Origin: Candidatus Poseidoniia archaeon
GTDB taxonomy: Archaea; Thermoplasmatota; Poseidoniia; MGIII; CG-Epi1
NCBI GenBank assembly: GCA_022449705.1
Contig: JAKURS010000052.1
Location: 1-7,266 of the forward strand
Length of the DNA: 7,266 nucleotides
Direction of reading: 5' to 3'
The notes under the pieces are model-generated. The model searched no databases. It was not told the origin of the DNA and saw nothing but the letters and a program-made list of their open reading frames with translations. Within the stretch, counting starts at the first letter, position 1, and each line of letters opens with the position of its first letter. Of this stretch, positions 1 through 5,516 are shown piece by piece. A program made the position numbers and the translations under genes.

Positions 1-77
1 GGGCCTGTAGCTTAGCCAGGTAGAGCGTCCGGCTCTTAACCGGACGGCCATGGGTTCGAATCCCTTCAGGCCCGCCA
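1..77 (+). tRNA. tRNA-Lys (anticodon CTT)
   Basis: A full cloverleaf can be folded by eye. The acceptor stem is 1-7 with 67-73 (GGGCCTG/CAGGCCC, seven pairs), the D stem 10-13 with 23-26, and the anticodon stem 28-32 with 40-44 (TCCGG/CCGGA). The seven-base loop CTCTTAA carries anticodon CTT at 35-37, which reads lysine codon AAG. The T arm is 50-54 with 62-66 around loop TTCGAAT. Position 74 is the discriminator G, and the 3' CCA (75-77) is encoded in the DNA. One flaw is visible: the second T-stem pair (51:65) is T:T. No intron is present. The gene starts at the first base of the window, so its promoter is not visible. It converges on the regulator gene, whose stop codon lies only six bases beyond the CCA. 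Confidence 0.96.
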
Positions 78-83
78 TATGCC

Positions 84-2696
84 CTAGGTAAAGTGCAGCG
101 GATAGAGTCGCGTGATACGACCACTGGGCTCGACGCGGATGAGCGCCTGCCGGGTGAGTGCGGTGACGTGGTAGTTGACCTTCTGCCGGCTCATATCGAG
201 CCGCGTCGCAATCATCGACTGGGTGATTCCCGGCTCTTCCTTGATGAGCATCACAATTTGTTGCTGCACTTCGCCAGTTACCAGCGGGCGGGCGATGACG
301 TCCGCCCGCTCGGCGCGGCAAGGGTAGAAAAGTCGCTGGCGGCCGGCGCGGAACGATTCGATGACCGAATGGTTCTCGAGGACGTTGAGGTGGTGCGACA
401 GGGTCCCGTTGTGCAGGTCGAAATGGTCACGCAGCTGGGTGAAGTTGGCACCGGGATGAACGTAGATGTAGCGCATCAGGTTCTGCCGCGTTGGCTCGTC
501 TGCCAGCGTGTCACGGCGCAGCCGGGTGTAGAGCGGCAGGAGAAGCTTGAAGCCAAGGTAGCGGCTGTTCTCAGAGGAGGCGGTGTAGAACGCCAGTCCC
601 AGGAACGAAAGCAGCGCCAGCATGTTCAGTGCAGGGCGCGGCAGCTCGAGCGCAGGCGTCTCCGTGGCCGCGTCTCCGTCGCCAGCGACGACGCGGAAGT
701 CCTGCTCCGCAATGGCTGAGTAGAGCAATTCATCCTGCTGGTAAACTTTGAGGCGCAGCTGGTAGAGGCCTCCTTGCTGTGGGGCGTGGCTGAAGCTGGC
801 GCTGAATTCCTCGCCGTGCCCGAGCTCCTCAATATTGCGGCTCCAGATGTTGCTCTCGCTGCCCGAGGGTGCCAGCAGGATAATTTCCACCCGTAGCCCA
901 TTGGACGGGAAGCCGTCGTTGAGTAGCGCCAGCTTGCCCCGGATTTCCTGCCCCGCGAGCAATGAGTGCCGGTCAAGCCGGACTTCCGAAGCTTCGAAAA
1001 CGGGTTCACGGTAATCAAATAGCAGAGTCACAGATTCGCTGATTCCGACGCCGGGGAGCCTCACCGTGACGGTAACCGGGCTGCTGCCGGGCTGCGGGAT
1101 GCTGGCGTGGGGGGTGATGGTGACCGGGATGGTAGCGACTGTCCCGGGAGCAATGAGCGCCGTGGACGGACCGGAAACCGAGGCTAGGAAAAGCGGAGAA
1201 TAGTGGTATTCAAGCATGAATTCTTCGCTGTAGAAACCGCTGTTGCCGATTGCCAGTTCAATCTGCATGGGCGCCGGGTCAAGCAGTTCAGCCGTATAGA
1301 CCTGCCATTCGTCGCCAGTATCGACCACGGCTAGCTCGCTACCGATGGAAATACCGTAGGTGTCCAGGCTCACGGCAGCCACGATTTCGGCCCCGGAGGC
1401 GACAATCACGGGCAGGTTTACCGTCTCGACTTCCAGGATGTGGTATATTCCGTGCGAGTCGAGCAGGGTGAAGGGTACTCCGAGCGCGGGAACCGCTTCG
1501 TCGCTGCCTTTCAGCAGGACGGCACAATTACGCGCGTCGGGGCTCTCGAAATCGGCGATAGCCGCTGCCGAATGGCCAATGTAGAATTCCAGCGTAGATG
1601 TAACGCCCGTGCTGGTTTCGAGGCGCAGTTCGGCGCGGTAGATTCCCGGCTCCGCGAGCGTGGGGGTGAATGTGATTGATTTCTGCTCGCCGGAAGCGAG
1701 GGCAACTGACTGGAGTCCTTCGTCAACCACAACCTCATTTTTGTAAATCAGGAAATGGGCCGAGATATTTCCCAGTTCTTCATCCAGCAATCCGAAGTTG
1801 GTGAGGCTGGTGTCGAGGCTGCTGCCACCGTCAAGGGGCACGAAGTGGTATCCGGGAACGCTGGCCCGGAGGTCGTGCCAGCGCTTGACACCTGAAAGCG
1901 AAGTCTGGCCAATCTCCCAGCCGCAACCGTCGTCACAGCTGGCGTAGAAACGCAGGTATATCTCGTCCGTTTCCGGCAGCGCAATTATGAAATTATCACT
2001 GCTGCTACTCACCGTCAGGAGTGGAGCCCAGGTTGCGGAATAACGATCTTCTGGGAGGTAGTCGGTCGAATAGCCCAGGCGCAGTTCGCCCGTGCCGGCG
2101 CTGGCATCTGAGGAAAGTTCCAGCCACGGCTCGCGCAGGTGCCCGAGAGCTATCGGCCCGATGACTGCGCCGGCGACGAAAGGCTCCGGCGAGTCCGAGA
2201 TACGGAGGCTGCCGTCCCATTCCCAGAAGCCGTTGCCGGTATTCGAGTCGTAGTCCACCCGGTCGAACTGCTGTAGGTTCAGGCTGGCAACTACTTCCCG
2301 GAACCGGAGGGTGCTGGTGCTTGTCTCGGTCCACTCTGAGGTGGAATTGGAAATAGTGGCGGTGAGGCTGAAACTGTAGTCGCCCGAAGTGGGAACCGTG
2401 AAATTGAAATAGATTGTTTGACTTATATATCTATCGAGGGAGATCGACTGCACTCCATGTATGCCCTGGACAGTTGCCTGGCGGTCAATGCTGGTGACGC
2501 TGAATTCAAGGTCGTAGTCAAGGCTTTCATCCCGGTGGTTCTGTATAATGTATTCTAATTGATTTTCTTCATTTGCGTTTAAATGATTATATTTTACTAA
2601 CTGACTAGAATCAGCTTCCGAACCTGGGAGGAACACAAGGACACCCAGAAAGAGGGCCCCAACCAAGGCATACCCGTAGGATATCCTTGTGCTCAT
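84..2696 (-). CDS. Transmembrane transcriptional regulator with large exported sensor region and C-terminal tandem winged helix
   Basis: This 870-aa protein starts with a signal peptide or N-terminal membrane segment (residues 4-25, possible cleavage near GSEA at 25-28). A long exported region (about 30-685) follows, rich in Ser/Thr and beta strands, with several Ig/CARDB-like stretches (roughly 290-375, 505-565 and 570-670) and a close cysteine pair (C254, C258). A transmembrane helix lies at about 687-706, followed by a basic, amphipathic juxtamembrane segment (712-728). Two winged-helix domains then fill the cytoplasmic end. The first (about 734-795) has the recognition stretch NGTLSHHLNVLE and a wing; the second (about 805-868) has SRQKVNYHVTAL. 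The likely role is a one-component regulator reading an extracellular or envelope signal directly onto DNA. The ligand is unknown. The ATG at 2696 is chosen because the hydrophobic segment follows at once and a TATA-like box lies 22-30 bp upstream, implying a leaderless mRNA. It lies downstream of the transporter genes on the same strand. Confidence 0.88.
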   Translation of the reverse strand: MSTRISYGYALVGALFLGVLVFLPGSEADSSQLVKYNHLNANEENQLEYIIQNHRDESLDYDLEFSVTSIDRQATVQGIHGVQSISLDRYISQTIYFNFTVPTSGDYSFSLTATISNSTSEWTETSTSTLRFREVVASLNLQQFDRVDYDSNTGNGFWEWDGSLRISDSPEPFVAGAVIGPIALGHLREPWLELSSDASAGTGELRLGYSTDYLPEDRYSATWAPLLTVSSSSDNFIIALPETDEIYLRFYASCDDGCGWEIGQTSLSGVKRWHDLRASVPGYHFVPLDGGSSLDTSLTNFGLLDEELGNISAHFLIYKNEVVVDEGLQSVALASGEQKSITFTPTLAEPGIYRAELRLETSTGVTSTLEFYIGHSAAAIADFESPDARNCAVLLKGSDEAVPALGVPFTLLDSHGIYHILEVETVNLPVIVASGAEIVAAVSLDTYGISIGSELAVVDTGDEWQVYTAELLDPAPMQIELAIGNSGFYSEEFMLEYHYSPLFLASVSGPSTALIAPGTVATIPVTITPHASIPQPGSSPVTVTVRLPGVGISESVTLLFDYREPVFEASEVRLDRHSLLAGQEIRGKLALLNDGFPSNGLRVEIILLAPSGSESNIWSRNIEELGHGEEFSASFSHAPQQGGLYQLRLKVYQQDELLYSAIAEQDFRVVAGDGDAATETPALELPRPALNMLALLSFLGLAFYTASSENSRYLGFKLLLPLYTRLRRDTLADEPTRQNLMRYIYVHPGANFTQLRDHFDLHNGTLSHHLNVLENHSVIESFRAGRQRLFYPCRAERADVIARPLVTGEVQQQIVMLIKEEPGITQSMIATRLDMSRQKVNYHVTALTRQALIRVEPSGRITRLYPLHFT

Positions 2697-2717
2697 CGAC
2701 CATTCATGGGACTTGCG

Positions 2718-2726
2718 TATTAATAA
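2718..2726 (-). promoter_or_regulatory. TATA-like box for the transmembrane regulator gene
   Basis: Read on the minus strand this is TTATTAATA. Its centre is about 26 bp upstream of the A of the regulator ATG (2696), the usual archaeal TATA-to-start-site distance, so transcription would begin at or next to the start codon. No ribosome-binding site is visible before that ATG, which fits leaderless translation. A second AT-rich candidate (2766-2777, containing TTATAAA on the minus strand) would give a leader of about 50 bases and cannot be excluded. In a spacer this AT-rich, box-like strings arise easily. Confidence 0.5.
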
Positions 2727-2806
2727 CTTCCTTACAATTCTTTGACAATCAGGGTGAATAATTTTGATTTATAATTATTATTTATCCATTATATCATTGA
2801 TAATGC

Positions 2807-2834
2807 ATTAATTGATTAATTAATTGATTAATTA
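2807..2834. repeat. 12-bp tandem repeat in AT-rich spacer
   Basis: The unit ATTAATTGATTA occurs twice back to back (2807-2818, 2819-2830) followed by a partial third copy (ATTA, 2831-2834). The core is nearly self-complementary (TTAATTAA). It begins just past the stop codon of the ABC ATPase and lies 111-138 bp upstream of the regulator start codon, in the most AT-rich part of the window. It could be an operator, a bendable upstream element, a weak 3'-end signal, or simple-sequence drift. No clear poly-T archaeal terminator is visible on the minus strand in 2697-2844. Confidence 0.75.
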
Positions 2835-2844
2835 TGAAATTAGT

Positions 2845-3594
2845 TTATCCGTCAAGTATCTGTCCCAGAAACTGCTGCAGCCGCTCAGTCTTTGGCGCGA
2901 CGAGCATTGAGGGTGGACCTTCCTCGACTACTGCACCGTGGTCCATGTAGAGAATCCAGTCGCTTACTTCACGCGCGAAGCCGATTTCGTGGGTGACGAT
3001 AATCATGGTCATCCCCTCGTTAACCAGCGCCTTGATTGACTCGAGGACCGACCCAATCAGCTCCGGATCGAGCGCTGAAGTCGGTTCGTCAAAGAGCATT
3101 ACCTTGGGATTCATTGCCAGCGCGCGCGCGATGGCGACGCGCTGCATCTGTCCACCCGAGATTTGCCCCGGGAAGGCCTCCAGCTTGTCGAGCATGTCTA
3201 CCTTTTCAAGCACCCCACATGCGATTTTCTTCGCCTCGGCGCGCGAGTAGCCCCTCACCTTACGCAGCCCAAGGGTAACGTTCTCCAGCACCCGCAGGTG
3301 CGCGAAGAGTTCGAAGGACTGGAAGACCATCCCGATTTCGGAGCGGATTTTGTTTATGTCGGTCTTCTGGTCGTTAATCTTTACTTCTTCCAGGTAGATC
3401 TCGCCTTCGGTCGGCTCAATCAGGCGGTTGATACAGCGCAGCACAGTTGACTTGCCGCTGCCGGAAGAGCCGATGATGGCCACAACCTGCTTCGGCCGCA
3501 CCTCGAAGCTGACCCCCCGCACGGCGTGGACGTTGCCCGGGTACACTTTCTCCAGGTTCTGCACCCGGATAATCGGCAAAGCCCCTGCGCTCAT
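2845..3594 (-). CDS. glnQ: Polar amino-acid ABC transporter ATP-binding protein (GlnQ/HisP/ArtP family)
   Basis: This 249-aa cytoplasmic ATPase powers the transporter, and its length matches the GlnQ/HisP family. All nucleotide-binding motifs are intact: an A-loop tyrosine near residue 18, Walker A GSSGSGKST (42-50), the Q-loop in VFQSFELF (Q92), the signature ISGGQ (145-149, with Ile in place of the usual Leu), Walker B VMLFDE (165-170), the D-loop SALD (173-176) and the switch histidine in VTHE (H202). The segments QSFELFAHL and DEPTSALDPELIGSVL are typical of the polar amino-acid subfamily. Its ATG overlaps the permease TGA (3591-3594, ATGA), a strong sign of translational coupling and of a permease-ATPase complex. 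The symbol is a family-level assignment; the substrate cannot be read from this subunit. Confidence 0.96.
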   Translation of the reverse strand: MSAGALPIIRVQNLEKVYPGNVHAVRGVSFEVRPKQVVAIIGSSGSGKSTVLRCINRLIEPTEGEIYLEEVKINDQKTDINKIRSEIGMVFQSFELFAHLRVLENVTLGLRKVRGYSRAEAKKIACGVLEKVDMLDKLEAFPGQISGGQMQRVAIARALAMNPKVMLFDEPTSALDPELIGSVLESIKALVNEGMTMIIVTHEIGFAREVSDWILYMDHGAVVEEGPPSMLVAPKTERLQQFLGQILDG

Positions 3595-5411
3595 GTCTCG
3601 CCTCCGAGGCCGAGGCCGGGAATCTTCAGCTTGCGCTCCGCGTATTTCAGGATGTTCGTCAGGGTGTAGGTTATCGAGAAGTAGAACAGCAGCACCAGCC
3701 CCCAGGTCCAGAACGTCTCGAAGGTAATCGAAATAAGCAATTTGCCCTGCCGCGTCAGCTCGCCGTAGCCAATGGCTGAGGCGAGTGATGAATTGAGGAC
3801 CAGGTTGATGGTTTCATTACCGAGCGGCGGGATGACAATCCGGATTGCCTGCGGCATGATGACATGACGCATGGTCTGCAGGTAGGTCAGCCCCAGACTG
3901 CGCCCCGCCTCCATTTGCCCCGTCGGGATGGCCTGGATGCCGCTGCGAATGATCTCGGTCTGGTAGGCACCTGAGTTGAGGCCGAGGGCGACGATGGCGC
4001 TGCCGTAGGCCCGCTCGAAGGTACCGTCAAAGGTAAGGTCAATCCCGATCTGGACCAGCCCGAAATGGATGAAGAAGAACTGGACCAGCAAGGGCGTATT
4101 CCGGAAGATATCCGTATAGAACGTGGCGAACAGTTTCAGGGGATTGAAGCTGAATGTGCGCCAGGCGCCTTCACTATCGGTAAGCGAAATCGGGACATTG
4201 ACGTTAAACTGTGATGTCTTGAAAGTGGCAAGTGTGATTCCAATCGTGAAACCGAACAGGATACTGATGTAGATTATCTTGAGGGTATTCTTCAGCCCCT
4301 CTACCAGTTTGGGATAGGCGTAGCTCGCATAATCCCGGAATCCGCTGAACTTGCGGGCCGTTGGGATGGTAGCGGGGTCGGTCCCCTCGCGGTCGGTGTG
4401 GAGCGCGACCCCGTCGTCACCAATTACGAAACCGTAGAAGCCGGTCGCCATCGAGACCGAATGGAAATCGCTGCTGATTTCGCCCGGGTAGGTCTGGTTT
4501 ACGAAGTCCTTGCCGCCTTTCTTGGAGAGGGCGATGTAGCCGCTATCGCCGGCAACCCATACCTTGTAGATGGAAGAGGCACTCACAGAATTCAGGGTGT
4601 TGCTGACCCCGGTTTGCCAGCCGCTCCAGAGATAGCCGACTGGCGTGTCTCCCGCCCCGGAACTGGAGATGAAGCTGCCGTTCGACCCTGCGGCGAAGGC
4701 GCGGATAGGACTCACATACTCAATAGCATGGAAGTCAATCTCCGTGTATCCTTCGGGCACAATCCGGGGCTCCCAGAGGTTTCCGCCATTCTCCGTCCCG
4801 AGGATTACTCCCTCCACGCCGACTGCAATTCCATTGGTGGAGTCCAGGAAGTCTATGTCGTAGAGGTCGGTCGTGACGCTTGTTGTGAGCTGCGACCAGT
4901 TGCCTGTTGCATCGCCCTTCCAGATTTCTCCATTGTTACCGGCGACGAAGATGGTGGAATTAGCGGGCGACAGGTATTCGGCAATCGTAATGCTGGAGAG
5001 CTGCGTCGCGGTTGGCAGCGAGATGTCGGTCCAGGTCCCGCGCTCGAAACTGACCAGCACCGTGCCTTCGTCACCGCATGCTACGATTATCCCGTTGTAG
5101 TCAATATCAAGCAAGTCCCGGGTCGTTCCAGAGCTTTCCGCACTCCAGCTCGAGCCGTTATTGCTTGTTGAGAAAATTATTCCGTTCTCCCCGACCGCTA
5201 CTGCCGAGGTGGTATTCAGCGCCGCAATCGCCCTGAAATCGACGTCGGCTGCTACGGGAGTAAGGTCCCAGCCGGTCGTGGCTACCTCATCGGCCTGAGA
5301 TTTCAGTACCGGCAGGACAATGAAGAAGATACAACCAATAGTAAACAGGACCAGGAATCGTGAGCGAGTCAGCCGTTCGTCGCTCTCTTCTCTGTAATTG
5401 TTCCTTTGCAC
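3591..5411 (-). CDS. Fusion of an exported seven-bladed Ycf48/BNR-like beta-propeller with a HisM/GlnP-type amino-acid ABC permease
   Basis: This 606-aa protein has a short basic cytoplasmic tail, a membrane helix (about 19-37), an exported propeller (about 52-345) and a permease (about 366-595). The propeller shows seven repeats, each with a G-x-x-G turn (G74, G113, G158, G198, G242, G288, G331) spaced 39-46 residues apart, and partial Asp-box-like NGGxxW/NNGSSW sequences, as in Ycf48/HCF136 proteins. The permease half has RNTPLLVQF (437-445) and a clear EAA loop (EAGRSLGL from 501, then HVIMPQAIR) that contacts the ATPase. It has about five hydrophobic helices. The first permease helix would enter from outside, matching the N-out topology of HisM/HisQ, so the fusion is topologically sensible. 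Ordinary family members are about 220 aa and lack a propeller. The start is GTG at 5411; no other start precedes the N-terminal helix and no ribosome site is visible, but a TATA box fits a leaderless mRNA. It is first in the operon with the ATPase. Confidence 0.92.
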   Translation of the reverse strand: MQRNNYREESDERLTRSRFLVLFTIGCIFFIVLPVLKSQADEVATTGWDLTPVAADVDFRAIAALNTTSAVAVGENGIIFSTSNNGSSWSAESSGTTRDLLDIDYNGIIVACGDEGTVLVSFERGTWTDISLPTATQLSSITIAEYLSPANSTIFVAGNNGEIWKGDATGNWSQLTTSVTTDLYDIDFLDSTNGIAVGVEGVILGTENGGNLWEPRIVPEGYTEIDFHAIEYVSPIRAFAAGSNGSFISSSGAGDTPVGYLWSGWQTGVSNTLNSVSASSIYKVWVAGDSGYIALSKKGGKDFVNQTYPGEISSDFHSVSMATGFYGFVIGDDGVALHTDREGTDPATIPTARKFSGFRDYASYAYPKLVEGLKNTLKIIYISILFGFTIGITLATFKTSQFNVNVPISLTDSEGAWRTFSFNPLKLFATFYTDIFRNTPLLVQFFFIHFGLVQIGIDLTFDGTFERAYGSAIVALGLNSGAYQTEIIRSGIQAIPTGQMEAGRSLGLTYLQTMRHVIMPQAIRIVIPPLGNETINLVLNSSLASAIGYGELTRQGKLLISITFETFWTWGLVLLFYFSITYTLTNILKYAERKLKIPGLGLGGET

Positions 5412-5432
5412 CGAGGGCGAGGCTGCCCGCGC

Positions 5433-5438
5433 TAAATA
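5433..5438 (-). promoter_or_regulatory. TATA box for the permease-ATPase operon
   Basis: The minus strand reads AGTATTTAGC, with the box TATTTA lying 22-27 bp upstream of the GTG start at 5411. That spacing puts the start of transcription at the start codon, so the mRNA is probably leaderless. The absence of a Shine-Dalgarno sequence upstream (the minus strand there reads GCCTCGCCCTCG before the GTG) agrees. Confidence 0.6.
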
Positions 5439-5448
5439 CTATCTGGCT

Positions 5449-5481
5449 CCTGAATAGGCTTTTATACCTGCCTGAATAGGC
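5449..5481. promoter_or_regulatory. Candidate operator: 11-bp direct repeat bracketing a TATA box
   Basis: CCTGAATAGGC occurs at 5449-5459 and again at 5471-5481. The copies are identical, lie in the same orientation, and start exactly 22 bp apart, about two helical turns. The TATA box of the binding-protein gene (5460-5466) lies between them, and the left copy is also just upstream of the TATA element of the divergent permease operon. A protein bound to both copies on one DNA face would block or reshape access to the plus-strand TATA box and could influence both promoters. The binding factor is unknown; the nearby transmembrane winged-helix regulator is a candidate by position only. Confidence 0.65.
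5460..5466 (+). promoter_or_regulatory. TATA box for the binding-protein gene
   Basis: TTTTATA lies on the plus strand 51-57 bp upstream of the ATG at 5517. With normal archaeal spacing transcription would start near 5489, leaving a leader of about 28 bases. The opposite operon has its own box 22 bp away, so this is a compact divergent promoter. Confidence 0.65.
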
Positions 5482-5505
5482 CGCGACCGTGCGTCCAAGC
5501 GGCGC

Positions 5506-5510
5506 AGAGG
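5506..5510 (+). promoter_or_regulatory. Ribosome-binding site of the binding-protein gene
   Basis: AGAGG ends six bases before the ATG at 5517 and can pair with the CCTCC-type end of archaeal 16S rRNA. It supports the ATG at 5517 as the start. This gene has a short leader with a ribosome site, whereas the divergent operon appears leaderless. Confidence 0.55.
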
Positions 5511-5516
5511 CCAAAC

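Noticed and set aside
93..719. 208-codon open frame on the plus strand opposite the regulator's DNA-binding end
   Set aside because: It is antisense to a clearly conserved winged-helix region, and its translation is Arg/Glu/Val-rich with no domain motif; it is a GC-rich shadow frame.
2745..2765. TGAATA near 2754 as a further copy of the CCTGAATAGGC operator
   Set aside because: Only six bases are shared and the flanks differ, so it is not distinguishable from background.
2807..2834. CRISPR-like array
   Set aside because: The unit is 12 bp, contiguous and without spacers, so it is a simple AT-rich tandem repeat.
4398..5171. 257-codon open frame on the plus strand opposite the propeller
   Set aside because: The minus-strand frame carries seven regular repeats and is continuous with the permease; the plus-strand translation shows no recognizable family or membrane pattern and has no promoter or ribosome site.
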